Below, piece after piece: positions 23,841-32,485 of a DNA stretch of 64,000 bases. The translations under genes were made by a program, and so were the position numbers. The stretch covers positions 1,116,001 to 1,180,000 of the forward strand of contig NZ_JBLKOA010000001.1 of NCBI RefSeq assembly GCF_051414135.1, written 5' to 3'. The DNA comes from Halovenus halobia. GTDB lineage: Archaea > Halobacteriota > Halobacteria > Halobacteriales > Haloarculaceae. Each line of letters starts with the position of its first letter. The stretch's first letter is position 1. The notes under the pieces were generated by a model. The model made no database searches, was not told where the DNA came from, and was given only the letters and a program-made list of their open reading frames with translations.

Positions 23841-25970
23841 ATGACTGCCGGTGACGGAGCCGTCGAGGTCCGCGTCGAGGGTGCTCGCAAGCGCGACGCT
23901 GGCCGTGGCATTGCCCGCCTCTCCTCGAATACCCAGCGCCAACTCGGCGTACTTAGCGGTGACCCAATCATCATCGAAGCCGACCAGCTGACCGTCGCGA
24001 AGGTCTGGCCGAGCGACGACGCCGAAGCGGTCATCCGAATCGACGGCGACACCCGCGCGAGTATCGGGGTGAACATTGGCGACAGCGTCCACGTCCGGAA
24101 AGCGTCCGTCGAGGACGCCCGCCAGGTAACGCTCCAGCCCGCGAGTGAACATGCTGACGACGCGCCCGCCGAGCAGGTACTCGGAAAACGCCTGCGTGAC
24201 CGTCTCGTCAGCGTCGGCAAGCAAGTTCGAATCGAGGGATACGGCCCCTACGTCGTGACAGAAGCCACCCCCACTGGCTCGGTTCGCATTGTCGGCTCGA
24301 CCAGTGTCAGCGTCGACCCGGACATTGCCTCGCCGACGGAGACTGAACCCGACGACGCCGAGGCCGAAGACGACACAGAGGCTGACACGACCTACGAGGA
24401 TATCGGTGGCCTCGACGAGGAACTGGAGTTGGTGCGGGAGATGATCGAACTGCCGCTGTCGGAGCCAGAACTGTTCACTCGTCTCGGCATCGACCCGCCC
24501 AAAGGCGTGCTCCTGTACGGCCCGCCGGGGACTGGAAAGACGCTGATTGCCCGTGCTGTCGCCAACGAAGTTGACGCCTACTTCGAGACTATCGATGGCC
24601 CCGAAATCGTCTCGAAGTACAAGGGTGAATCAGAGGAACAACTGCGCGCTGCCTTCGAGCGTGCCCGCGAGAACGCACCCGCCATTCTCTTTCTCGACGA
24701 AGTCGACTCCATCGCTGGCGCGCGTGACGAGGACGCTGATATGGAAAACCGGGTTGTCGCACAGTTACTCACACTGCTTGACGGCCTCGAAGAACGCGAA
24801 GAAGTCATCGTCATTGGCGCGACCAACCGCGTCGACTCCATCGACCCGGCGCTGCGCCGTGGCGGGCGCTTCGACCGCGAAATCGAAATCGGTGTGCCTG
24901 GCGTGGAGGGCCGACGCGAAATCCTCGCTGTCCACACCAGAAACATGCCGCTGGCCGAGGATGTCGACCTGGACGCCCTCGCAGACCGCACCCACGGCTT
25001 CGTTGGTGCTGATATCGGCTCACTGGCCCGCGAAGCTGGGATGGTGGCGTTACGCCGCATCGAACGCTCAGACTCCGACGAGGAGGGCGATACCGTCGAC
25101 ACCCTCTCGGTCACGGCTGCGGACTTCGAGGCTGCACTCACAGGCGTCGACCCCTCCGCAATGGGCGAGTACGTCGCCGAATCACCGGACACTACGTTCG
25201 CCGACGTTGGCGGGCTTGCCGAGACGAAAGCGCAACTTCGAGAGGCCGTCGAGTGGCCACTTTCCTACGGCCCGCTATTTGACGCCGCCGCAACCGACCC
25301 GCCTTCCGGTGTGTTGCTGTACGGCCCGCCGGGCACCGGCAAGACCCTGCTGGCCGAAGCGATTGCCGGTGAGAGCGGCGTCAACTTCATCCGCGTCGCC
25401 GGACCAGAACTGCTCGACCGTTACGTCGGTGAAACAGAAAAGACAATCAGAGAATTGTTCGACCGCGCCAGACAGACCGCACCCACGATTGTCTTCTTCG
25501 ACGAAATCGACGCTGTCGCGAACAAACGCGGGGAGGGTCACGAGGTGACTGAACGCGTTGTCTCCCAACTGCTCACCGAACTGGACCGGGCGGCCGACCA
25601 CCCGAATCTGGTCGTTCTCGCGGCGACGAACCGCTACGACCACCTCGACCCGGCGCTCGTCCGGCCCGGCCGACTCGAACAGCATATCGAGGTGCCCAAC
25701 CCTGACCGGGCGGCCCGTGTCGAAATTCTCGGCGTCCACACGGCGGACACGCCGCTGGGCGAGGATGTCAATATCGAGGCGCTGGCCGAGCAGACGGCGG
25801 GCTACTCGGGTGCGGAACTCGAATCACTCGTTCGCGAGGCGTCGATGCGCGCAGTTCGAGACGTCGCGACAGAAATCGACCCATCTGCCGCGGCCGACCA
25901 CACCGACGAAATTACTGTCGAGGCGACACACTTCGAGGCGGCACAGGCGCAACTCGACGACCAGCTGTAA
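23841..25970 (+). CDS. cdc48: CDC48/VAT-type AAA+ ATPase
   Basis: 709 residues. The N-terminal double-psi beta-barrel and associated domain (EVRVEGARKRDAGRGIARLSSNTQRQLGVLSGDPI) covers about residues 1-180. It is followed by two AAA modules, D1 and D2, each with GPPGTGKT (about residues 225 and 493), Walker B (FLDEVDSIAG and FFDEIDAVAN), ATNR and arginine-finger segments (RRGGRFDREIEIGVP; RPGRLEQHIEVPN). It unfolds or remodels protein complexes and feeds the proteasome. It contains no intein. The 3' neighbour is convergent with no gap. An acidic linker (TETEPDDAEAEDDTEADT) precedes D1, typical of salt-adapted proteins. Confidence 0.96.
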   Translation: MTAGDGAVEVRVEGARKRDAGRGIARLSSNTQRQLGVLSGDPIIIEADQLTVAKVWPSDDAEAVIRIDGDTRASIGVNIGDSVHVRKASVEDARQVTLQPASEHADDAPAEQVLGKRLRDRLVSVGKQVRIEGYGPYVVTEATPTGSVRIVGSTSVSVDPDIASPTETEPDDAEAEDDTEADTTYEDIGGLDEELELVREMIELPLSEPELFTRLGIDPPKGVLLYGPPGTGKTLIARAVANEVDAYFETIDGPEIVSKYKGESEEQLRAAFERARENAPAILFLDEVDSIAGARDEDADMENRVVAQLLTLLDGLEEREEVIVIGATNRVDSIDPALRRGGRFDREIEIGVPGVEGRREILAVHTRNMPLAEDVDLDALADRTHGFVGADIGSLAREAGMVALRRIERSDSDEEGDTVDTLSVTAADFEAALTGVDPSAMGEYVAESPDTTFADVGGLAETKAQLREAVEWPLSYGPLFDAAATDPPSGVLLYGPPGTGKTLLAEAIAGESGVNFIRVAGPELLDRYVGETEKTIRELFDRARQTAPTIVFFDEIDAVANKRGEGHEVTERVVSQLLTELDRAADHPNLVVLAATNRYDHLDPALVRPGRLEQHIEVPNPDRAARVEILGVHTADTPLGEDVNIEALAEQTAGYSGAELESLVREASMRAVRDVATEIDPSAAADHTDEITVEATHFEAAQAQLDDQL

Positions 25971-26852
25971 CTACTCCTCTCGCCGCGATTCGATCATCGC
26001 GACCCGACCGTGAATTTCCTCGCTGAGCACCGTGTTCCGAACCGAGCTATCGATGTCGATTTCACGAGCACGCTCCAGTGTGGCGGCGGACTCGTCGGTG
26101 AACACGAGCGTTCGAATACCGTGGGTCGCAGTTGGTCCGGCCACTTCGAGAATCGTCAGCCCGTCGAGGACGATGTCGTCGATATCGCCGCGATTGCTGA
26201 TTGTGGCCTGCGGGCCAGCCGGAATCAAGTCCAGGAGCAACTGCATCTCCGCGTCGTACCCCTCGAAGGGCTGTTGTCCTGCCTCGTGCTGCTCGATGAG
26301 GCTGACACAGTTTGGGTGTTCGATGATTGCGTCGGCACTGATTGCGAAGCGCCCGTCGAAGACGACGAAGTCGCCGGGTTCGCTCGTCCGCTCGAAGCCG
26401 GTGTTCTCGAAGGTGGTGGCGAGTGCCGTGGCGTCGAACGACCCAAACAGTATCTTGTAGGGGAGGTTCCCCTCGATTGGACCCAGTAGCAGTTCGCGCT
26501 GGATGTTTGTCGGTTCGACGCCAATCCGGTCGGCAAAGTTCTCTCGCCGCTGTACCTGCTGGCTCATCTCACCCTCGGGAATCAGGCCGTAGTCGATGAA
26601 CTGGTAGAGCTGACTTTGCTCGCCTTCGGTTGGTGATTCGAGGGTGTACTCCGGGTTGAGCCACGGCCGGAACCCAACCGAGCCTTCGCCAGCAAGCTCG
26701 AACTCTGCTGCTGGGTCTTCTGGGGGGTTGTCGTTGCCATCTGTCTCGCTGTCTGTGCTGGGCGCATTACAGCCTGCAAGTGCCGCTGCGACGGCAACAC
26801 CACTGTATTTCAGTAGCTTCCGTCGGGACCGCTTCGGCCGATTATCGCTCAT
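25971..26852 (-). CDS. Tat lipoprotein of unknown function
   Basis: 293 residues from the ATG at 26852 (MSDNRPKRSRRKLLKYSGVAVAAALAGCNAPS). It has a twin-arginine-type signal and a lipobox with LAGC, so a lipid-anchored surface protein. The upstream frame to 26984 would hide the signal peptide and is rejected. The mature part has a Ser/Asp-rich linker and then a globular region (YQFIDYGLIPEGEMSQQVQRRENFADRIG, YKILFGSFDATALATTFENTGF, SNRGDIDDIVLDGLTILEVAGP) that I do not recognise. A similar style of protein, with TALA..FENTGFE-type segments, is seen in other halophile lipoproteins that measure residuals, but no function is assigned. Confidence 0.75.
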   Translation of the reverse strand: MSDNRPKRSRRKLLKYSGVAVAAALAGCNAPSTDSETDGNDNPPEDPAAEFELAGEGSVGFRPWLNPEYTLESPTEGEQSQLYQFIDYGLIPEGEMSQQVQRRENFADRIGVEPTNIQRELLLGPIEGNLPYKILFGSFDATALATTFENTGFERTSEPGDFVVFDGRFAISADAIIEHPNCVSLIEQHEAGQQPFEGYDAEMQLLLDLIPAGPQATISNRGDIDDIVLDGLTILEVAGPTATHGIRTLVFTDESAATLERAREIDIDSSVRNTVLSEEIHGRVAMIESRREE

Positions 26853-26943
26853 ACTAGACCGCCGAGGGTCAGGCGGCATAAGCTTCGTTGTTCGTCGTGG
26901 CCGAGCGTAGCTATTTAGGCCCTCCCGTCGTGGCTCAATTCGT

Positions 26944-27372
26944 ATGGAGTACAATGTCACCGACACAGAGGACGTACCGGTCACAGACCTTTCGGAGATT
27001 GCAGAGATTCCGCCGGACCTGGATATTCGTGCGCTCGACGAGGCGCTGGGGACCGAGAACGTCTCGCTGAAACTGTGGTACTTCGAGGAAGACGAGGAGA
27101 TTCAGTACCACGCCCACTCCGAACAGGAGGAAATCTACTACGTGCTTGAGGGCGAGTTTTCGCTGAAACTCGGCCGCTCCGGCGAGGCAGAGTTCATCGA
27201 GGCAGGGCCGGGGACTGCGTGGGTCGCCTCGACGATGATCGGCCACGGCCACCGCTGCACCAGCGAAGACGGGGGAACTGTTCTCGCAATCGGTGCACCG
27301 AGCGTCGAAGACCCTGGACTCGACCCACACAGTCTCAGCGACGAAGAAATCGACGACGCCCGCGGCGAGTAG
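26944..27372 (+). CDS. Cupin-2 domain protein
   Basis: 142 residues. Cupin motif 1 is YHAHSEQEEIYYVLEGEFSLKLG with His/His/Glu ligands, and motif 2 is GPGTAWVASTMIGHGHRC. It is a stand-alone beta-barrel; a metal-dependent enzyme or small-molecule binder are both possible. A TATA-like CTATTTAGG at 26911-26919 lies about 28 nt upstream, giving a leaderless transcript. The end is 2 nt from the antisense glutaredoxin gene. It is not closely related in wording to the cupin at 17883. Confidence 0.85.
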   Translation: MEYNVTDTEDVPVTDLSEIAEIPPDLDIRALDEALGTENVSLKLWYFEEDEEIQYHAHSEQEEIYYVLEGEFSLKLGRSGEAEFIEAGPGTAWVASTMIGHGHRCTSEDGGTVLAIGAPSVEDPGLDPHSLSDEEIDDARGE

Positions 27373-27373
27373 G

Positions 27374-27613
27374 TTACTCGTAACTCGCTTCCAGATACTC
27401 GTTGATGCGCTCGGACTCGGCCATCGTCACGCCCTGATTTTCGTCGATGAGCACTGGAACGGCGCGCTGGCCGGAGACTCGCTTGACTTCGTCGCGCCGT
27501 GAGTGCAATCCTTCGACCCAGACGCTCTCGAACTCCAGTCCGAGGTCATCCAGTTTGTCCACGACGAGTTCACAGAACGGGCAGCCCTCCAGTCGGTACA
27601 GCGTAAGTGTCAT
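27374..27613 (-). CDS. Glutaredoxin-like thiol-disulfide protein
   Basis: 79 residues with the thioredoxin-fold pattern: MTLTLYRLEGCPFCELVVDKLDDLGLEFESVWVEGL, then the cis-proline VPVLIDE and MAESERINEYLEAS. The redox motif CPFC is complete. The fold resembles GST-N/glutaredoxin-3-type proteins. It probably reduces disulfides or mixed disulfides in the cytoplasm, using the haloarchaeal gamma-glutamylcysteine system. It lies between a convergent cupin and the S-adenosylhomocysteinase, 45 nt apart and in the same orientation as the latter, so co-transcription is possible. Confidence 0.9.
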   Translation of the reverse strand: MTLTLYRLEGCPFCELVVDKLDDLGLEFESVWVEGLHSRRDEVKRVSGQRAVPVLIDENQGVTMAESERINEYLEASYE

Positions 27614-27657
27614 GTCTCACACTCTGGTCCCGACCTACAAAAAGACACGGCAGGTGG

Positions 27658-28932
27658 TTACGTTCCGTGCTGCCAGGAGTCCATATACTCGCTTTGCTCG
27701 TCGGTTAGCTCGTCGAACTCGACGCCCTCGGCGTCGAGTTTGATCTCTGCAACCTCCCGGTCCAGTTCGTCTGGGACTTCGTGGAGGCCAGCCGCGTACT
27801 CGTCGCTACTTTCCAGCAGTTCGCGCACACAGACTGCCTGAATCCCGAAGCTCTGGTCCATCACTTCGACCGGGTGACCCAGCGAGACGGGCGCGGCGAG
27901 ATTGACCAGTCGACCCTCAGCGAGGACGTGAATCCGCCGGCCATCGTCCATCTCGTAGGCCTGCATTCCCTCACGGGCTTCGTAGCTGTCGACAGCCTTC
28001 GCTTCGAGCGCCTTCAGGTCGACCTCGACATCGAAATGGCCGGCGTTCGAGAGGACGACTCCGTCGTCCATCACGTCGAAGTGCTCGTCGACGATGATAT
28101 CTCGGTTGCCGGTCGTCGTGATGAATACGTCACCCTCGGCGGCGGCCTCTTGCATTGGCATCACGTCGTAGCCTTCCATGTGGGCTTCGAGCGCCCGCCG
28201 TGGCTCGATTTCGGTGACGATAACGTCCGCGTTCTGGCCCGAGGCCTTCTTCGCGACACCTTTCCCACAGTGACCAAAGCCAGCGACGACAACTGTCTTG
28301 CCGGCCCACGAGAGGTTCGTCGTCATCGCGATCGAGGCCAGTGAGGACTCGCCCGTGCCGTGGACGTTGTCGAACAGTCGTTTCATCGGCGTGTCGTTGA
28401 CCGCAAACATCGGGTAGTCGAGCGCGCCGTCTGCGTCCATCGCGCGCAGTCGGTGGACACCCGTGGTGGTCTCCTCACACCCGCCCAGAATCGTGTCGAT
28501 CAGTTCGGGGTGGTCCTCGTGGATTGCGAAGACGAGGTCACCGCCGTCGTCGACGGTGATTGTCGGTTCGTGGTCGATGACTGCTTCCATCGCGTCGTAG
28601 TACTCGTCGTCGTCGACGCCGCGTTTGGCGTAGGACGTGACGCCGTCGATGGCGTCGAGTGCAACGCTCACGTCGTCGTGTGTCGAGAGTGGATTACAGC
28701 CAGTGATGGCTACCTCCGCACCGCCGGCGGCGAGTGTCTCCGCGAGAACCGCCGTTTTCGCTTCGACGTGCATCGCCATTCCGATGCGCTCGCCCGCGAA
28801 GGGCTGGTTCGCCTCGAAATCCGCACGCAGTGATTTGAGAATCGGCATGTGCTGGCGTGCCCACTCCATCTTTCGCTGTCCATCCTCCCGTAGTTCCTCA
28901 GCCGGGAGTTGTTCGCTAATGGGTGCTGTCAT
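27658..28932 (-). CDS. ahcY: S-adenosylhomocysteine hydrolase
   Basis: 424 residues matching adenosylhomocysteinase throughout. Segments include WARQHMPILKSLRADFEANQPFAGERIGMAMHVEAKTAVLAETL, ITGCNPLSTHDDV, GGCEETTTGVHRLRAM, the NAD-binding VVAGFGHCGKGVA, and near the end LAAPVSLGHPVEVMDQSFGIQA. It removes the product inhibitor SAH formed by SAM-dependent methyltransferases, giving adenosine and homocysteine. It lacks the C-terminal FKPDHYRY-type extension of eukaryotic enzymes, as archaeal forms do. A TATA-like element on the minus strand lies upstream of 28932. The SAM synthase of the same cycle is at 5272. Confidence 0.96.
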   Translation of the reverse strand: MTAPISEQLPAEELREDGQRKMEWARQHMPILKSLRADFEANQPFAGERIGMAMHVEAKTAVLAETLAAGGAEVAITGCNPLSTHDDVSVALDAIDGVTSYAKRGVDDDEYYDAMEAVIDHEPTITVDDGGDLVFAIHEDHPELIDTILGGCEETTTGVHRLRAMDADGALDYPMFAVNDTPMKRLFDNVHGTGESSLASIAMTTNLSWAGKTVVVAGFGHCGKGVAKKASGQNADVIVTEIEPRRALEAHMEGYDVMPMQEAAAEGDVFITTTGNRDIIVDEHFDVMDDGVVLSNAGHFDVEVDLKALEAKAVDSYEAREGMQAYEMDDGRRIHVLAEGRLVNLAAPVSLGHPVEVMDQSFGIQAVCVRELLESSDEYAAGLHEVPDELDREVAEIKLDAEGVEFDELTDEQSEYMDSWQHGT

Positions 28933-29171
28933 ACTCTATATGTAGGCAAGCGCGGGGATAATTGTACCGAAGGACGTCGAGACGACCGAGTGTGAACGTC
29001 AGGGGACTGGAACCACGTTCGGAGAACGAATACCCGACTCCCCCCTCGATACCGTCTGCAGTGCTCAGGTTCCTCTGTTGTTCCAGCTACTGGGACGAGA
29101 CAACGCGCTCACGGCGGGTCAGCAGTGTTGCCAACAATCACCTGGAGGGAGTTCTCGGTTCACCACCGACG
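28933..29171. other. Intergenic region, no gene recognised
   Basis: About 240 nt between the promoter of ahcY and the 3' end of the HemAT gene. Neither strand contains a frame with recognisable features. It may hold the ahcY promoter (28933-28970, minus strand) and the terminator region of hemAT. Confidence 0.45.
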
Positions 29172-30983
29172 TTACAGCACGTCGTCGGGCTTGATCTCTC
29201 CGCGAGCAACTTTGTGGAGTTGCTCCTCGGACAGCATCTCGATGACGAAGTCGGGGATGTTGTCTGGCAAGTCGCCGGGAATCGAGACGCCGTCGGAGCC
29301 GACGCTCGCCCCGCCGTCTGTCTTGGCCTCCGTGCTGGAGAGCTGTGCGGCGGAGGTTTCGACTTCGGTCACCATCGCGGCCTGCTCCTGGTTGGCGGCG
29401 GCCAGGTCTTCGATTTCGTCTGCGACGCGGTCGGTCTGTCCGACGACTTCGTCGACCATCGAGGCAATCTCCTCGGCTGCGGCCGCCTGGTCGTCGGTCG
29501 CCTCCGACACCTCGCTGATACCGTTGGCTGTCTCCGAGATTGCCTCGACAATCTCGGTCAGGTTGCCCATCGCGTCCTGCACGCGCTCTGTTCCGCGGTC
29601 AATCTGGGTCGTGGTCTGGGAGAGGTTTTCGACCGTCGCTTCGGTCTCGTTTTGAATCTCTTCGACCATCGTCTCGATGTCACTGGCGTGGTGCTGTGAC
29701 TCCTCCGCGAGGGCCTTGATTTCGTCGGCAACGACGCCGAACCCGTCGCCCGCCTCTCCCGCGCGGGCGGCCTCGATAGAGGCGTTCAATGCGAGCATGT
29801 TCGTCTGGTCGGCGATGTTGTCGATGGCGTCGACGAACTCGTCGATCTGCTGCACGCGGTCTTGCAGTGCGTCGACGTCGTCGGTCACCTCGTCGACTGC
29901 GCCACCGATGTCGTTCATGACGCTCGCAGCATCCTCGGCGGCATCTTTCCCCTCTTCGGCGGTCGACTCTGCCCGCTGGCTCGCACTCTCGACCTGGTCG
30001 GCAGTCGACGCGACCTCTTCGACAGTCGCAGAGAGGTTCGAGACCTCCGAGGAGATTTCCTCGACCCGCTCGGACTGCTCCTGTGCCGCGTCACTGATCT
30101 TGGTTGCACTCTCTGCGACGTCGCTCGAGGTGGTCTGCAGGTCCTGAATGGGGTCGCGAAGCTCGGCCTCGACACCGGTCATTAGCTCCTCGTTGCGGCC
30201 GATCTCGTCCTCGAGTTGCTGGCTGTACGAGTGGATGTACGTGTCGGTGACGACCTGCATATCCAGATTGATGATCCGGAGAATCGACAGCATATCCTCG
30301 ATCGTGTCGGTGACCTCCTCCTCGACGGCTGCTTCGATTTCCGAGCGTGATACGTCCCCGCCAGCACTCTCCTGGTCTGCTTCGGACTGCTCCTCCGCAA
30401 CGGTGTCGACGACCCTGTCGGTCATCGAATCGACGAGTCGGTCACCGACCAGTGGGAGAATCAGGTCGTAGTAGACACTGTACTGCCCGAGGTAGTGCTT
30501 CATCGGCATCTCGAGCATATCGTGAATCTTGCCGATGCGTGCCCGGTCTCGGAAGTAGTCTGCGCCGTAGTCGCCCTCGGCGAGGGTAACGAGATACGCC
30601 GACTGCGTTCGTTTGAGCTGTTCGAGCCCCTTCGGCGAACGCCCGATTATCTCGACAGTCTGCTCGTGGTCCGTGATATTCTCGTAAAAGTCTTCAGCTA
30701 CCTGGTCGGCGTTCGCCGCGAATGCACCCTGATAGTTCTGGAGTCGCTGGACGTCCTCGCTATCGAACCCGATGAAATCCTTCCGCCACGCTATCTCTGC
30801 CGAATCGAGGTCGATTTCCTGCAGTAACCCGTCGACGTCTAACTGCTTGTTCATCTCCCCCTTTCCGAAGTCTTCCCGCCCGTACTCCGACGACTGAGCC
30901 TGCTCTTTCTCGGAGATATCCTCCCACTCGACGGTCTCATATGCCTTAGCGGATTGTTTAGTACGATCTGGCTCGTTCTCCAT
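29172..30983 (-). CDS. hemAT: HemAT-type haem-globin aerotaxis transducer
   Basis: 603 residues, soluble, with no membrane segment. The N-terminal sensor globin (about 45-200) includes DFIGFDSEDVQRLQNY and RARIGKIHDMLEMPMKHYLGQY, with the likely proximal haem ligand His154. A helical linker leads to a methyl-accepting signalling domain. Its hairpin tip (NIADQTNMLALNASIEAARAG then GFGVVADEIKALAEES) contacts CheA/CheW, and Glu/Gln pairs flank it for methylation. It senses oxygen and steers the flagellar motor. The C-terminal extension (SIPGDLPDNIPDFVIEMLSEEQLHKVARGEIKPDDVL) is not part of the MCP core. No cheA or cheW is next to it. The gene is downstream of a DICT protein (31107-31859) read on the same strand. 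Confidence 0.93.
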   Translation of the reverse strand: MENEPDRTKQSAKAYETVEWEDISEKEQAQSSEYGREDFGKGEMNKQLDVDGLLQEIDLDSAEIAWRKDFIGFDSEDVQRLQNYQGAFAANADQVAEDFYENITDHEQTVEIIGRSPKGLEQLKRTQSAYLVTLAEGDYGADYFRDRARIGKIHDMLEMPMKHYLGQYSVYYDLILPLVGDRLVDSMTDRVVDTVAEEQSEADQESAGGDVSRSEIEAAVEEEVTDTIEDMLSILRIINLDMQVVTDTYIHSYSQQLEDEIGRNEELMTGVEAELRDPIQDLQTTSSDVAESATKISDAAQEQSERVEEISSEVSNLSATVEEVASTADQVESASQRAESTAEEGKDAAEDAASVMNDIGGAVDEVTDDVDALQDRVQQIDEFVDAIDNIADQTNMLALNASIEAARAGEAGDGFGVVADEIKALAEESQHHASDIETMVEEIQNETEATVENLSQTTTQIDRGTERVQDAMGNLTEIVEAISETANGISEVSEATDDQAAAAEEIASMVDEVVGQTDRVADEIEDLAAANQEQAAMVTEVETSAAQLSSTEAKTDGGASVGSDGVSIPGDLPDNIPDFVIEMLSEEQLHKVARGEIKPDDVL

Positions 30984-31002
30984 ACGACTGATAGCCCTAA
31001 CC

Positions 31003-31044
31003 TTGTATATAGAGACACCGACCGAATTATCAGTTCAGATAATT
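31003..31044 (-). promoter_or_regulatory. hemAT promoter with upstream inverted repeat
   Basis: The TATA-like CTATATAC (minus strand, about 31003-31010) is about 25 nt before the hemAT start at 30983. Just upstream, 31025-31044 is a perfect inverted repeat, AATTATC-agttca-GATAATT. Its place immediately upstream of the BRE/TATA fits an activator site for a dimeric regulator. The adjacent AT richness is unusual for this genome. Confidence 0.55.
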
Positions 31045-31106
31045 TATCACTGAATTAAATAGACATCGGCGGTTTGCGCTCTCACCTGGTCTCTGTTGTC
31101 GATTGC

Positions 31107-31859
31107 TCAGGCCCTGAACTGTGGAAATTGTCCGTTCCCACCGAGATACGTCTCGGTGAGGTACTGACAGACGCTATCGACGATTGCGCTGTCGTAGGTC
31201 CAGAAGCCGTAGAACCTCCCCGCACTGTCTTCTTCGGCGAGTAGCGCGCTCTTTTGGCTTTCCTCACTGCCGCCGTCGTAGACGACAAACCACAGGTCGG
31301 CGATTTCGCCGCCGACTGCGTGCACCTGACCACCGGCGAGTTCTGGGGGTGTCACGTCGGGGACGCCGTACGCGTGCACGCTGACTCCTGTTCGGCTCAG
31401 GTCCTCGTAGATTGCCTGCTGGGACACGATAGTCGAGCACCGCTGGAAGCCGGCGTGGACTGTGCCTGTTCCGTTTCGCCGGGCGCGGTCCTCGATTTCG
31501 CGGGAAGCATAGAGCATATCGGCTGTCTCACACGAGGTGAACGTCGTCTCTTTGAGATGTGAGAGCACCTCGCTGTAGGCCGTATCTGTGACTCCGAGCC
31601 GACGTGACTGTGCCCCCGCTCCGTCGACGAGTTCGCGGAGTGTCTCGACCTCGACAACTGCGAGCACTGTCTCGCCAGCAGCCAAGACTGCAATCTCTTC
31701 GGGACAGCCCGACGCAGTCTGTGCGGTGGTTATTCGGACATTTTGCGTCCGGAAGAACGATCGCAGTTCTTCGTCTATCCGCTCGTCAGCATCGATGTTG
31801 AAAAGCGCCAGCTCTTTTTCGTGTGCTTGCACGGAATTGATTGTCTGGCGTAAATTCAT
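31107..31859 (-). CDS. DICT-domain sensory protein
   Basis: 250 residues starting MNLRQTINSVQAHEKELALFNIDADERIDEELRSFF. The sequence has the character of haloarchaeal DICT (diguanylate cyclase and two-component system associated) proteins: TLRELVDGAGAQSRRLG, YSEVLSHLKETTFTSCETADMLYASREIEDRARRNGTGTVHAGFQ, YEDLSRTGVSVHAYGVPDV, and WFVVYDGG...AGRFYGFWTYDSAIVDSVCQYL. These domains often accompany phototaxis, bacterio-opsin activator or transducer genes. The start of hemAT is 124 nt downstream on the same strand with its own promoter, so a signalling link to oxygen sensing is suggested but not proven. A TATA-like TTATACT near 31878-31884 fits a leaderless start. Confidence 0.72.
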   Translation of the reverse strand: MNLRQTINSVQAHEKELALFNIDADERIDEELRSFFRTQNVRITTAQTASGCPEEIAVLAAGETVLAVVEVETLRELVDGAGAQSRRLGVTDTAYSEVLSHLKETTFTSCETADMLYASREIEDRARRNGTGTVHAGFQRCSTIVSQQAIYEDLSRTGVSVHAYGVPDVTPPELAGGQVHAVGGEIADLWFVVYDGGSEESQKSALLAEEDSAGRFYGFWTYDSAIVDSVCQYLTETYLGGNGQFPQFRA

Positions 31860-32003
31860 GCCCTACCGTTGCAGGGACCAGTATAACAACTACCCTAGCC
31901 GATATTTACTTTTGAATATGCTCGATTCCAGAGCCCCTAGCGTGTGCATCCGAGAAACTGTTTGTTCACCACTGCGATACAGCAATGGTGAAGTTCGCTC
32001 CGA
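31860..32003. other. Promoter-proximal intergenic sequence before the tRNA repeat array
   Basis: Holds the promoter of the DICT gene (minus strand, TTATACT at about 31878-31884) and an imperfect ATATT...AATAT inverted repeat at 31902-31919. No gene is seen. It leads into the repeat array that starts at 32004. Confidence 0.45.
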
Positions 32004-32313
32004 TGGACTCGTCGGGACTGAGCAAACGCGCAGCGTTTTCGAGGGTCGACGAGGGAACGACCGAACGAAGTGGGGAAGTGGACTCGTCGGGACTGAGCAA
32101 AACCGCAGGTTTTGGGAAGGTCGAGAGACGCCGACGGTGTCTCTCGGGATTTGAACCTGATTGCAAGACTCGCTACGCTCGTCTTGCGTGATTCAAATCC
32201 CGGCCTTGACCATTCTCGCTCGCAAAAGCTCGCTCCAGCGGACTCGTCGGGACTGAGCAAACGCTACGCGTTTGCGAAGGTCGACGAGGGAACGACCGAA
32301 CGAAGTGAGGAAG
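32004..32313. repeat. Array of tRNA-Ala 3'-end repeats with hairpins
   Basis: The last 13-14 nt of the tRNA-Ala gene (plus-strand form TGGACTCGTCGGGA) recur at 32004-32017, 32079-32092 and 32240-32252, before the real tRNA end at 32314. The first and third units are 75 nt long and nearly identical. The middle unit is longer (about 160 nt) and includes two further tRNA T-arm-like pieces in opposite orientation, CGGGATTTGAA at 32145-32155 and TTCAAATCCCG at 32192-32202, flanking a hairpin GCAAGAC/GTCTTGC (32163-32187). Each unit carries a small hairpin just after the repeat. This is the typical look of a tRNA used repeatedly as an integration site. No integrase gene is nearby. Confidence 0.7.
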
Positions 32314-32385
32314 TGGACTCGTCGGGATTTGAACCCGAGGCCTTCCCCGTGCCAGGGGGATGATCTACCACTGATCTACGAGCCC
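32314..32385 (-). tRNA. tRNA-Ala (anticodon GGC)
   Basis: A 72-nt cloverleaf can be folded by hand. The acceptor stem GGGCUCG/CGAGUCC includes the G3:U70 pair that identifies alanine tRNA. The D arm is GAUC...GAUC, the anticodon stem UCCCC/GGGGA has loop CUGGCAC (anticodon GGC), and the T arm is UCGGG-UUCAAAU-CCCGA, with discriminator A. CCA is not encoded and no intron is present. Its 3' end borders the repeat array at 32004-32313. Confidence 0.95.
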
Positions 32386-32485
32386 GCACCTCCAGATATC
32401 CAGTCACCTTACTTGAACCCATCGAACACTGCCGAAGGACGGAACGCACGTTTTATAACGCCGACTGGATTAGAAGGCCCTACGA

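Noticed and set aside
24547..25548. Open frame of 333 codons in another frame of cdc48
   Set aside because: Ser/Arg/Pro-rich plus-one frame with no similarity; CDC48 motifs are in the true frame.
31620..32190. Plus-strand frame across 31588-32154
   Set aside because: It runs antisense through the DICT gene and across the tRNA repeat array; no protein features.
32004..32313. CRISPR-like array
   Set aside because: Only three repeats, unequal units, and the repeated core equals the tRNA-Ala 3' end; no cas genes.
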